Assembly: GCA_018368455.1 (NCBI GenBank)
Contig: JAGZEG010000001.1
Location: 124,001-188,000, forward strand
Direction: 5' to 3'
Length of the DNA: 64,000 nucleotides
Source: Coriobacteriia bacterium
Lineage (GTDB): Bacteria > Actinomycetota > Coriobacteriia > Coriobacteriales > UMGS124
Of the stretch, positions 24,205-31,569 are shown in pieces. How positions within the stretch are numbered: position 1 is the stretch's first letter; the number at the start of each line of letters is the position of its first letter. Position numbers and translations under genes: made by a program. The notes below the pieces were generated by a model, which had not been told where the DNA came from, searched no databases, and was given only the letters and a program-made list of their open reading frames with translations.

Positions 24205-25894
24205 TTAATAGACATTCGTAGATAGCATCCGTCAGCTCTTTGTCTGGCGACGCCCCTCCCGTCTTTGTCTTCGCCCTATATCATCTTGTCTGTCCCGGTC
24301 CCGGAAAGGGGAGTGAGACATGACGAGGGGAAAGGGGCGCCACCTCAGGCAGGACGGGCGCAACGAGATCGAGGGGGGCCTGAGGGCCGGCGAGAGCGTG
24401 GCGTCGATCGCCAGGGGGCTCGGGGTCAGCTGGGACTGCGTCGCCAGGGAGATCAGGCGCAGGAGAGTCAGGGAGTCTCGGCGCTACGCCCAGGCCGGCC
24501 CCAGGAACACCTGCCTGCACTCCGAGACGTGCGAGGTGAGGGACCTGTGCGGGCTGGGGTGCGCGCAGAGGTGCGCCTCGTGCGCCAGCGCGTCGTGCAA
24601 CCCGATGTGCGAGCGCTTCCAGGAGCGGCCGGACTGCCCCAGGACCCAGAGGGCGCCCTACGTATGCAACGGGTGCCGGGCCCGCTTCACCGTGGGGTGC
24701 GGCTGGCCCCAGTGGTTCTACGACGCCAGGGATGCCGGCGAGGCCGCCAGGCTCGAGGCCACCTCCTCGCGCAGCGGGATCGACTGCACCGAGGAGCAGC
24801 TCAGGGAGATGGTCGCCGTCGTCAGGCCCCTGCTGCGCAAGGGGCAGAGCCTGGAGAGGATCTGGCAGACCCACGCGGGGGAGTTCCCTGTGAGCTCCCG
24901 CACGTTCTACCGCTACGTCAACCTGGGCGTCCTGCAGATCTGTAACCTGGAGCTTCCCAGGAAGGTGCGCTACAAGCCGCGCAGGCGCAGGCCGGTCGAC
25001 GCGCCGCCGCCGTTCCGCCCCAGCCTGCTGGGCCGGACCTGCGCCGACTTCCTCGCCCTGCCCTCCGAGGAGCAGGCCTCCGCGGTGGAGATGGACTGCG
25101 TCGTTTCCGCCAGGGGGTGTCCGAAGACCATCCTGACGCTGTACTTCCGCAGGAGCTGCTTCCAGCTGATGGTGCTGATGTCCAGGCACACCCAGCAGGC
25201 CGTCAGGGAGGCCCTGGACCGCGTCGAGCTGGCCTGCGGGGCCGGGGGCTTCGCCAGGTGCATGGGGACGCTGCTGACCGACAGGGGCTCGGAGTTCCTC
25301 GACTGGGCGGGCATCGAGTCCTCGGTGGTGGAGGGCGAGCGCAGGTGCTCGGTGTACTACTGCGACCCGCTCAGGAGCCAGCAGAAGGCGAGGTGCGAGA
25401 GGGCACACGTCGAGCTGCGCAAGGTCCTGCCCAAGGGCAGCAGCCTCGCGTCGCTCGACGACGGGGCGCTGGGGCTGGTGTGCTCGCACGTGAACAGCTA
25501 CGGCCGGCCGGCCCTGGGCGGCGCGGCGCCGATCGAGCTGGCGTCCTCGCTGCTGCCGGCCGGCCTGCTCGAGGAGTTCGGCGTCAAGAGGGTCGAGCCC
25601 GCCGAGGTGACCCTCAGGTCTAGCCTGCTCAGGGAGGCGGGCCTGGCGTAGCGCGACGGGATATGTGACGGCTCGGGGCCGGGACGCCGACGATGCGACC
25701 TAACCGTGTCAGGACCGCGCGCCGGGGCCCGGAATCGTGTACGATTGGGGCGTCGGGAGGCGCCCGGGAGGGCCGTGCCGGCGGCGTCGACGGAGCTAGG
25801 TCGCACGCCCGCGGGGCTCCTGCCTGCGCCTGTCAGACAAAGGTCGTGCCTTCACTCGGGGTCCACGAAAGTCCGACCTTCGGTTGTCATTTAA
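24205..25894 (+). mobile_element. IS30-family insertion sequence (ends approximate)
   Basis: About 1.7 kb around the transposase. The left end (TTAATAGACATTCGTAGA, from 24205) and the reverse complement of the right end (TTAAATGACAACCGAAGG, from 25894) are imperfect inverted repeats. A second inverted pair, CTTTGTCTG (24238-24246) and CAGACAAAG (25834-25842), lies inside. The 240 bases after the transposase hold no gene I can support. Codon use is extreme (heavy AGG/CTC), unlike neighbours, fitting recent arrival. It separates the decayed transporter locus from the repeat array. Confidence 0.7.
24320..25651 (+). CDS. IS30-family transposase
   Basis: A 443-residue DDE transposase. N-terminal helix-turn-helix: RNEIEGGLRAGESVASIARG with WDCVAREIRRR. 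Then a Cys-rich zinc-binding region (residues about 60-130, ending YVCNGC) as in the long IS30 subgroup. Catalytic residues are Asp in VEMDCVV, Asp in LLTDRGSEF and Glu in CERAHVELRK. It is full length and looks intact. Arg is encoded largely by AGG, unlike the CGC preference of the surrounding genes, which marks foreign origin. Confidence 0.92.
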   Translation: MTRGKGRHLRQDGRNEIEGGLRAGESVASIARGLGVSWDCVAREIRRRRVRESRRYAQAGPRNTCLHSETCEVRDLCGLGCAQRCASCASASCNPMCERFQERPDCPRTQRAPYVCNGCRARFTVGCGWPQWFYDARDAGEAARLEATSSRSGIDCTEEQLREMVAVVRPLLRKGQSLERIWQTHAGEFPVSSRTFYRYVNLGVLQICNLELPRKVRYKPRRRRPVDAPPPFRPSLLGRTCADFLALPSEEQASAVEMDCVVSARGCPKTILTLYFRRSCFQLMVLMSRHTQQAVREALDRVELACGAGGFARCMGTLLTDRGSEFLDWAGIESSVVEGERRCSVYYCDPLRSQQKARCERAHVELRKVLPKGSSLASLDDGALGLVCSHVNSYGRPALGGAAPIELASSLLPAGLLEEFGVKRVEPAEVTLRSSLLREAGLA

Positions 25895-25895
25895 C

Positions 25896-25905
25896 GTAGG
25901 CTAGC
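25896..25905. repeat. 10-base direct repeat, right of the IS element
   Basis: Second copy of GTAGGCTAGC (first at 24191-24200). From here to 26020 I see only A/T-richer sequence without a supported gene. Confidence 0.5.
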
Positions 25906-26020
25906 GGTATAGGTAGGTTCTTTGCTCCCCTCTGTTATTCCGATAATATATCTTATGTAACGTAATTACATCTCACATCCTGTGCCGCAACAGCAGCCGT
26001 GCCGTCATGGCGCCAAAACG

Positions 26021-26258
26021 CGGTTATGCGAGGTTTTGTAAAACTGTGCTCTCAAATTGGGCGCAAACTTCGGCTGTGTGAGGTTTGCGGGAGTTGCTGA
26101 GGCTGCAAGATTTGACGTCTCATGGAGAAGCTGCAGGTAGATGAGCTATGGGGACTTTGATGCGTGCAGTTTGGGCGCCTGTATCGCCACGCAAACCTCG
26201 CACAGCCGTCGATCGCGCCCATTTTTAGTCTACGGATTTGCAAAACCTTGCACAACCG
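26021..26258. repeat. Nested inverted array of four related ~31-base repeats
   Basis: Four copies share the core CGGYTRTGYRAGGTTTKS preceded by GGGC or GGCGC about 13 bases earlier. Two point right (core at 26021-26042; full unit 26059-26089) and two point left (26190-26220; 26237-26258), nested as A-B-B'-A' around a 100-base centre. The inner pair matches at about 24 of 31 positions, the outer at 19 of 22. The array could form a large cruciform or mRNA hairpin. No gene with a ribosome site lies within it. Confidence 0.75.
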
Positions 26259-26284
26259 AAAGAAATGCCCATCGAGTCAAAAAT

Positions 26285-26329
26285 AGCGGGAAGTCCGACA
26301 TCATTCAAGATGGTGTCGGGCTTCCCGCT
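26285..26329 (-). terminator. Terminator of the NifX-like gene
   Basis: AGCGGGAAG (26285-26293) pairs with CTTCCCGCT (26321-26329), with inner CCGACA/TGTCGG. On the minus strand the stem is followed by ATTTTTGA, so it terminates the gene ending at 26348. Confidence 0.85.
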
Positions 26330-26347
26330 GCTTTAAGGCTTGTCGTC

Positions 26348-26710
26348 CTAGTGCATGCAGGCCTGGTCAAGCGACATCTGGCGCAGGTCGCCATCGATGT
26401 ACTTCTTGATGACCTCGCTCACCGTCGCCGCCTCGCCATCGATGTAGACGGAGGCGCCGTTTTGCGTGAAGGCGCGGAACGGCGGTTGGCCCATGCCACG
26501 CACGATAATGGCGTCGATGCCCAGGCCCAGCGCATACTGGATAACGCCGCCGCAGCCCTGGGTGTCGTGATCGACATTCTTGAAGACCTCGACGTTCGTG
26601 ACCTCGCCGCCTTCGATCGTGACGATCGTGAAGTAAGCGGAGTGGCCAAAGTGGCCACTTCTCGTGCTTTGCAGGCCAAGGTTCGAATCGCTGGGTACGG
26701 CAACGCGCAT
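26348..26710 (-). CDS. NifX/NifB-like (dinitrogenase iron-molybdenum cofactor domain) protein
   Basis: A 120-residue single-domain protein of the family that binds metal clusters such as FeMo-cofactor precursors. It starts MRVAVPSDSNLGLQS, has the GHFGHSAYFTIV segment and the conserved QGCGGVIQYALGLGIDAII core. No nitrogenase genes are present, so it is one of the many stand-alone members thought to bind or carry an Fe-S or metal cluster. ATG 26710 follows an AGGA site; the frame upstream is not coding. A Cys-rich ArsR regulator gene precedes it by 50 bases, suggesting metal- or redox-responsive expression. Confidence 0.82.
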   Translation of the reverse strand: MRVAVPSDSNLGLQSTRSGHFGHSAYFTIVTIEGGEVTNVEVFKNVDHDTQGCGGVIQYALGLGIDAIIVRGMGQPPFRAFTQNGASVYIDGEAATVSEVIKKYIDGDLRQMSLDQACMH

Positions 26711-26760
26711 GGTGTCTCGTCCTTTCCTGTGTGACGTACAACGTGTGAATCCTAGACGGC

Positions 26761-27141
26761 TTACGGCAGGGATTGCGTTCTCTCCCCTTGCGTCCGGCAG
26801 ACCTGCTGCTCGCCGAGTCCGCATCGCTCGCAGAACGCGCAGCGGTTGCGAATCTGGCAGTCGCAGGCTGAGTGCGAGGCCGCTATCCAGCCCTGCATCT
26901 GCGAGAGCGCCTCGCTCAGGGTCGTCTCATCAACGGCGTAGTGAATGTGCCGACAGCGACGCACGCCCACGACGAGACCGCACTCCTTGAGTATCGACAT
27001 GTGCTGTGACACGGCTGGCTCGCTGATCCCGAGGGCCTGGGCCAGAGAACGGGAACAGTGATGCCTCTCGAGCAAGAGGAGGAAGATACGGTAGCGCGTG
27101 GGGTCGGAGAGCGCCTTGAAGAGCTTTTGCATGTCTGGCAT
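26761..27141 (-). CDS. ArsR-family regulator with Cys-rich C-terminus
   Basis: A 126-residue winged-helix repressor: FKALSDPTRYRIFLLLLE, the recognition helix SEPAVSQHMSILKECG and a wing with RRCRHIHYAVD. The last 35 residues hold seven cysteines (CDCQIRNRCAFCERC, then CRTQ), an unusual amount that could bind metal or an Fe-S cluster. Two matching palindromes lie just upstream of its start. It probably controls itself and the NifX-like gene 50 bases downstream. The ligand cannot be named from sequence. Confidence 0.88.
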   Translation of the reverse strand: MPDMQKLFKALSDPTRYRIFLLLLERHHCSRSLAQALGISEPAVSQHMSILKECGLVVGVRRCRHIHYAVDETTLSEALSQMQGWIAASHSACDCQIRNRCAFCERCGLGEQQVCRTQGERTQSLP

Positions 27142-27176
27142 GTGTTCTCCTCCCCTCTCTTACCGTAAGTGCCATA

Positions 27177-27236
27177 GTTAAGCCGTCACTTAACGTGTAT
27201 ATCATCGCAAACGTGGGACTTAAGTCAATACTTAAC
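27177..27236. promoter_or_regulatory. Paired ArsR-type operators
   Basis: GTTAAG-N6-CTTAAC at 27177-27194 and CTTAAG-N6-CTTAAC at 27219-27236. The shared pattern is TTAAG-N6-CTTAA. The two centres are 42 bases apart, about four helical turns, on one face of the DNA. They lie 36-95 bases upstream of the arsR start, a natural place for autoregulation. Confidence 0.72.
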
Positions 27237-27283
27237 TAGCGAACTTGTGTGTACTTGCATAGGAACGGCTTGCGCGCTATTTG

Positions 27284-28255
27284 TCAGCTCTTGGATTGCA
27301 GCTCTTTGTTCTGGCTGTGGTAGGCATCTCGACAGGCCGCTATAACGCGCTTGACGGCCTTGGGGTGGCGGGTCGTTGCGACTCCGCTCGCACACGGTGA
27401 CTCGTCGCAAGGTTCGCACTCTGCTTCGGTCCGGTAATAGGCACCGCACGTGACCGGGGGCAGGTCAAGAGGGACGGCGACGAGCGGCGGGCACACCTTT
27501 GAGATGGAGCTCCCGGTGAAGAGCGAGACGGCGCTTCCTCGCAGGCAATCGGAGATGAGCTGTTCGGTGAAGACGGACTCCTTCACGATGCTGTCCTCTG
27601 CGAAGAGGCGCGCCCTGTCACCAAGCTCAGGCAAGTCGCGGTAGTCGGCGCCAGCGTAGACGAGTGTGCCGTGCAGCGCCGCGAGGTCGAGGTGCTTTCG
27701 CGAAGCAAAGGAGCTTTCTGGCGAGCATGTGCAGAAAAACGGTTCGCGGGCGAAGGGCTCGAACGAAAGCCCCCTCTCGTCAAACCGACGAGAACGCCAC
27801 GTGAGGAAGACGTCGATCTCTCCGCGCTCGAGACGCTCGGGCGCGTGGGCGTAGTCGGTCTCGATGAGCGCCACCTCGATGCGGTCCTGTGTGGAGAGAG
27901 CGCCTGCAGCCTGCAGTACGAAGGGGCTCGCCTGCCACCAGATGCCGATCGACACCCGTTCCCCGGCCAGCTCTTCGCTCCCCTCTCCCCCGGCACGGGC
28001 TACCTCACGCGCCTGTGTTTTGCCGTCGTCCAAAATGGAGAGTGCTCGCTTTGCCGCCTCGTAGAGCCTGAGCCCGGAGGCGGTAGCGTGCACGCCTTGA
28101 TTCGTGCGCGTGAGCAGGGAACAGCCGACCTCTTCTTCAAGTCGACCGATGCGATGCGAGAGCGAGGGGACGGAGAGGAAGCTCACCTGGGCAGCAGCAC
28201 TGAGGCTGCCCAGCTCGACGGCGTCGACAAATGAGCGGAGTTGGTCTTCGGTCAA
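27284..28255 (-). CDS. LysR-family transcriptional regulator
   Basis: A 323-residue regulator. N-terminal helix-turn-helix: LRSFVDAVELGSLSAAAQVS and VPSLSHRIGRLEEEVGCSLL; then the linker helix and a periplasmic-binding-like effector domain from about residue 95. The C-terminus carries a cysteine cluster (ECEPCDESPCASG) that could be redox or metal active. It is divergent from the Tat-exported flavoprotein gene, the usual layout of a LysR regulator and its target. A palindrome between them (28352-28366) is a candidate binding site. Confidence 0.92.
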   Translation of the reverse strand: MTEDQLRSFVDAVELGSLSAAAQVSFLSVPSLSHRIGRLEEEVGCSLLTRTNQGVHATASGLRLYEAAKRALSILDDGKTQAREVARAGGEGSEELAGERVSIGIWWQASPFVLQAAGALSTQDRIEVALIETDYAHAPERLERGEIDVFLTWRSRRFDERGLSFEPFAREPFFCTCSPESSFASRKHLDLAALHGTLVYAGADYRDLPELGDRARLFAEDSIVKESVFTEQLISDCLRGSAVSLFTGSSISKVCPPLVAVPLDLPPVTCGAYYRTEAECEPCDESPCASGVATTRHPKAVKRVIAACRDAYHSQNKELQSKS

Positions 28256-28351
28256 AGGATTGCCTCCTGTGGCCTGCTGTCAGAGAGTTACGACGCGTGG
28301 CCTGTGCTGATATCTCTTTTGCAGAGCTTATGGCGCTCGCGATGTATCGCT

Positions 28352-28366
28352 TTAGAAAAAATCTAA
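28352..28366. promoter_or_regulatory. Candidate LysR binding site
   Basis: TTAGA-AAAAA-TCTAA is a perfect palindrome with 5-base arms, of the T-N(11-13)-A type bound by LysR proteins. It lies 97 bases upstream of the lysR start and 172 bases upstream of the flavoprotein start, in an A/T-rich 282-base divergent region. Confidence 0.5.
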
Positions 28367-28537
28367 TACGCGCTTTAGTATACTCGATATATACATTTTC
28401 TCCACAGTCTCGTACACTTAAAATGTCGCGACAATTTGATAGCTCTCATGATACCTGTCCATGAGGATTGCTGCCTCTGTTTGGCATTTTCTGATGGTCT
28501 GGGTATCTGTATTCAAATAAAGGGGATGGGGTTCTCT

Positions 28538-30079
28538 ATGTCTGATACGACCATTTCTCGTCGATCCCTGCTCGCCGCTGGCGCGTGCGCGGCTGTCGCA
28601 GGCGTTGGTCTTGCCGCCACGAAGGCATTTGCTGCCGACGACGTTACGGCGCTCAATGCCGCCGACGTCGCGTGGACGGAAGAGGCTGACGTCGTCGTCG
28701 TGGGCTTCGGCGGTGCCGGCGCGGCTGCGGCCATCGAGGCTACGAAGGCTGGCGCCAGGGTCGTCCTGCTCGAGATGCTCGACATCGCAGGTGGCTCCAC
28801 GATCGCCAACGGCGGCTTCATCATGATGGGCGGCACGAAGCTCCAGGAGAAGTTCGGCCTGGAGGACGACGTCGAGAACTTCTACAACTACATGGCCGCC
28901 GCGGCCGGTGCCAACGCGTGCCTCGACCACATCAAGGTCCTGTGCGACGCCTCCCCCGCCCTGTACGACTGGTGCGTCGAGTGCGGCATGGACTTCGAGA
29001 GCGGCGAGTGCGACACGGAGCACCATCTTGGCGGTTACAACGCCGGGTTCTCGCTGGGCTACAGCGGCAACGAGATGGCGCGCAACTTCGCGGCGGTCGC
29101 CAACCCCGTGCCTCGCGGACACATGCCGCAGCCGAACTCCTCGGGCTTCGACATGTTCACGGCCCTGTCGAACACGGTTGAGTCCCTGGGTGTCGACGTG
29201 CGCATGGGCACGCCTGCCAAGCGCCTCGTCGTCGACGAGACGGGCCGCGTGTGTGGCGTCATCGCCGAGGGTCCCGATGGCGAGCTCGCTATCCAGGCCA
29301 CGAAGGGCGTCATCCTCACGGCGGGCGGCTTCACGAACAACCCCGCGATGATCGACGAGAACTTCGCCCTGCTCAATCGGCGCGGCGCCGGCCTTGTCGC
29401 CGCTGGCAACGAGAACGGCTCGGGTATCCTGATGGGCCAGGCCGTCGGTGCGGCGACGCGCGGCATGGGCTGCTTCCAGATCGGCGCGACTATCTCGACG
29501 CTCAACGACGCCCTGCCGCACTGCATCCTGGTTGACGAGAACGCCCGCCGTATCGTGGCCGAGGACGAGTACAACGCGTTCATCGGCAAGGCGCTCGCCA
29601 TGGCACCGTCGGGCAGCTGCTACCTGATCATCGACGACCAGTACGCGACGGAGGGCGGGGCTGCGGACTCCTACGGCGAGCCCCTGGCGACGTGCGACAC
29701 GATGGATGAGCTCGCCGCGGCGACCGGCCTGAACGCCGAGGTGCTCGCCTCGACGGTCGCGTTCTACAACGAGTCTGCCGCCCAGGGCCTCGACCGCGAG
29801 TTCGGCAAGGATCCCAAGTACCTCACGCCGCTGGAGCAGGGCCCGTTCCACGTGTTTGCCTACGGTATGGACCGCTGCTACGTCGGGTCGCTCGGCGGCC
29901 TGAAGATCGACACGGAGTCCCACGTCATCGACCTTGACGGCAACGTCATTCCTGGCCTGTATGCCGCCGGCCGTAACGCAGGCACGATCTACGGCTGGTA
30001 CGTGGGCAGCGGCAGCTCCATGGCTGACGTCCTGACGTTCGGCTGCATCGCCGGACGTAACGCCGCCGCCGGGAAGTAG
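28538..30079 (+). CDS. Tat-exported FAD-dependent oxidoreductase (fumarate reductase flavoprotein type)
   Basis: About 513 residues. The Tat signal is TISRRSLLAAGACAAVAGVG ending KAFA. The mature part has the FAD dinucleotide motif VVVGFGGAGAAAAIEA, LLEMLDIAGGSTIANGG, the ILTAGGFTNNP block and the closing GLYAAGRNAGTIYG / SSMADVLTFGCIAGRNAA. This matches the flavoprotein family of fumarate, urocanate and other enoate reductases found in large numbers in Coriobacteriia. No FMN-binding or haem domain is attached. The substrate is unknown. ATG 28538 is chosen for the Tat motif; ATG 28526 abuts the ribosome site. Confidence 0.88.
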   Translation: MSDTTISRRSLLAAGACAAVAGVGLAATKAFAADDVTALNAADVAWTEEADVVVVGFGGAGAAAAIEATKAGARVVLLEMLDIAGGSTIANGGFIMMGGTKLQEKFGLEDDVENFYNYMAAAAGANACLDHIKVLCDASPALYDWCVECGMDFESGECDTEHHLGGYNAGFSLGYSGNEMARNFAAVANPVPRGHMPQPNSSGFDMFTALSNTVESLGVDVRMGTPAKRLVVDETGRVCGVIAEGPDGELAIQATKGVILTAGGFTNNPAMIDENFALLNRRGAGLVAAGNENGSGILMGQAVGAATRGMGCFQIGATISTLNDALPHCILVDENARRIVAEDEYNAFIGKALAMAPSGSCYLIIDDQYATEGGAADSYGEPLATCDTMDELAAATGLNAEVLASTVAFYNESAAQGLDREFGKDPKYLTPLEQGPFHVFAYGMDRCYVGSLGGLKIDTESHVIDLDGNVIPGLYAAGRNAGTIYGWYVGSGSSMADVLTFGCIAGRNAAAGK

Positions 30080-30126
30080 GCTCTTCTGGGGCGGTCCGTT
30101 AGCTTTGTTTGATGGCGTTGCTTGTG

Positions 30127-30170
30127 GGGCGCGGGCTAGCTTGCCTGAAGGCGGCTAGCCCGCGCCCTTT
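30127..30170 (+). terminator. Terminator after the flavoprotein gene
   Basis: GGGCGCGGGCTAGC (30127-30140) pairs with GCTAGCCCGCGCCC (30154-30167), then TTT. A 14-base perfect stem. Confidence 0.85.
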
Positions 30171-30205
30171 CTGTTATTTCCTGCGAACCAGTAACGAGAC
30201 GCTGA

Positions 30206-30517
30206 CTAGGGACGCGGATGAGTGCTTGGGGAAGTCGATCCTGCGTCTTGCAGTCCCGCGCGCCATTGCTCGCGCAGCCTGGAAAGCGTCTCGTCGGTCT
30301 GCGTGATGCGTCCCACCTTGAAGTCGCGATGTCCCTGTTGGAACGTGGCTCCCAGATCTGCCCTGCGCACGAGCGCTTCGTATGCCTCGATGCTCATGAC
30401 GGCGAGGTCTTCTCTCCCGTCTTTCGTCACGTACACGGGCTCCGGTCGCTTGTGGCAAAAGCGGGATACCTTGTCGTACTCATTGCACAGCTCGGAGTTG
30501 GAGATGACGGTGGGCAT
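30206..30517 (-). CDS. Phd/YefM-family antitoxin, without a visible toxin
   Basis: A 103-residue protein with the Phd/YefM N-terminal DNA-binding fold: TVISNSELCNEYDKVSRFC, PVYVTKDGREDLAVMSIEAYE. The C-terminal 40 residues, which in this family bind the toxin, are charged and end in STSPSTHPRP. No RelE, Doc or other toxin gene is next to it: downstream are 35 bases and a convergent terminator, upstream is a membrane-protein gene. It may be orphan, or its partner may lie elsewhere. Confidence 0.82.
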   Translation of the reverse strand: MPTVISNSELCNEYDKVSRFCHKRPEPVYVTKDGREDLAVMSIEAYEALVRRADLGATFQQGHRDFKVGRITQTDETLSRLREQWRAGLQDAGSTSPSTHPRP

Positions 30518-30560
30518 GGCGTGTCCTTCCTTGATGAGCTCGGGGATTGTGCGCTCCTAG

Positions 30561-31340
30561 CTAGCGCACGGGCTCATCCTTTTCGTTCTCACACGGCTCC
30601 TGCTTGACGCCGCCGCAACGCTTTGCCCAGCCCATGAGGGCGTCTTTCTTCCAGATGCACAGGCCGCCCACGACGATGACGACGGCGAAGATGCCGATGA
30701 TGAGCGGCCAGTTCGCGTCGGTGATGCTCGAGCCGATGAGCGTCGAGGCCACCATGCCGGGGATGCGCGCGATGGTGGACAGAAGCATGAACGTGCCGAG
30801 CTTGATCTTCGTGAGCGGTACGATGTACGTCAGCACGTCCTTAGGCATGCCCGGGATGAGGAACAGGATGAACACGAGCGTCTCGAGCTTGGAGCTGTCG
30901 TTCAGGAAGCTGAAGCTGTCGAGCTTGTCTTGGCCGAACAGCTTGACGACGAACTCGTGGCCCAGTTTGCGCACGATGATAAACACGCCTGCGGAGGCGA
31001 TGAAGCAGCCGAGCAGGCACAGCGCCAGTCCGGCCCACGTGCCGTACATTACGCCGGCTGCCACCTGCACGAACTCGCCTGGGATGAAGGCGATGATGAT
31101 CTGCGCGACCTGGATACCCAGCAGCAGAAGAAAACCGAGCGGGCCTAAGCTGGCGACCCATGCCTCGAACTGCGCCATCGTCTCGGGATCGCCAAGCATG
31201 CGGATGTACGGCATGACCGCTATCGTGATGGCGACGGCGAGCGCAACGACGGCGACGATGACACCGACGAAAATGGCGATGCGGGCGCGCTTCGAGAGCT
31301 TCGAGAGGTCGAGCTTCTTCGTCTTTTTGGCGGGGCTCAT
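30561..31340 (-). CDS. TVP38/TMEM64 (VTT-domain) membrane protein
   Basis: About 259 residues, related to DedA-type transporters. A basic N-terminus is followed by a helix (IAIFVGVIVAVVALAVAITI), then the VTT signature VAQIIIAFIPGEFVQVAAG, FGQDKLDSF, and a second conserved turn FLIPGMPKDVLTYIVPL, then more helices and a charged tail. Family members are linked to lipid scrambling or flipping. ATG 31340 is preferred although an AAGGAG site lies 13 bases away; an in-frame ATG exists at 31370. The gene is divergent from guaA. Confidence 0.85.
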   Translation of the reverse strand: MSPAKKTKKLDLSKLSKRARIAIFVGVIVAVVALAVAITIAVMPYIRMLGDPETMAQFEAWVASLGPLGFLLLLGIQVAQIIIAFIPGEFVQVAAGVMYGTWAGLALCLLGCFIASAGVFIIVRKLGHEFVVKLFGQDKLDSFSFLNDSSKLETLVFILFLIPGMPKDVLTYIVPLTKIKLGTFMLLSTIARIPGMVASTLIGSSITDANWPLIIGIFAVVIVVGGLCIWKKDALMGWAKRCGGVKQEPCENEKDEPVR

Positions 31341-31569
31341 GGGACGAGCGTCACTCCTTTGCTGAGGCATTGACTTGGGATGTGGTGGGCGCATCCTCTG
31401 CCTCACTGTATACCCGTTCAGACTGGTTGACTTCCGATCTGCTCTGCCGGGTCGTGCTTTGCTTGAAAATAGGGCGTGCATCCATCGGACGTCCATCAGG
31501 GGTTACAATCACGTTAAGGGAGGCATTCTTCGTTCGTATGCCGGTCAGCCCATAACCAAGGAGGAACCC

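Noticed and set aside
24281..25489. A 402-codon minus-strand frame opposite the transposase
   Set aside because: No homology features; Pro/Leu/Ala/Gly-rich antisense shadow of an extreme-GC gene.
25652..25893. Small frames in the right end of the IS element
   Set aside because: No ribosome site, motif or conserved partner ORF of IS30 elements; treated as non-coding IS end.
28418..29923. A 501-codon minus-strand frame opposite the flavoprotein
   Set aside because: Composition typical of antisense; the plus-strand gene has FAD motifs and a Tat signal.
30174..30458. Frame overlapping the Phd antitoxin considered as its toxin
   Set aside because: Same strand but fully overlapping in another frame, Arg-rich, and without RelE, Doc or PIN motifs.
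31375..31569. Upstream extension of guaA as a possible glutaminase domain
   Set aside because: Only 65 codons, no amidotransferase Cys/His motif, and a perfect ribosome site precedes the internal GTG start.
31341..31569. Possible purine riboswitch before guaA
   Set aside because: I could not fit the conserved three-way junction and loop sequences; only a TACAAT-like -10 (31504-31509) is seen.
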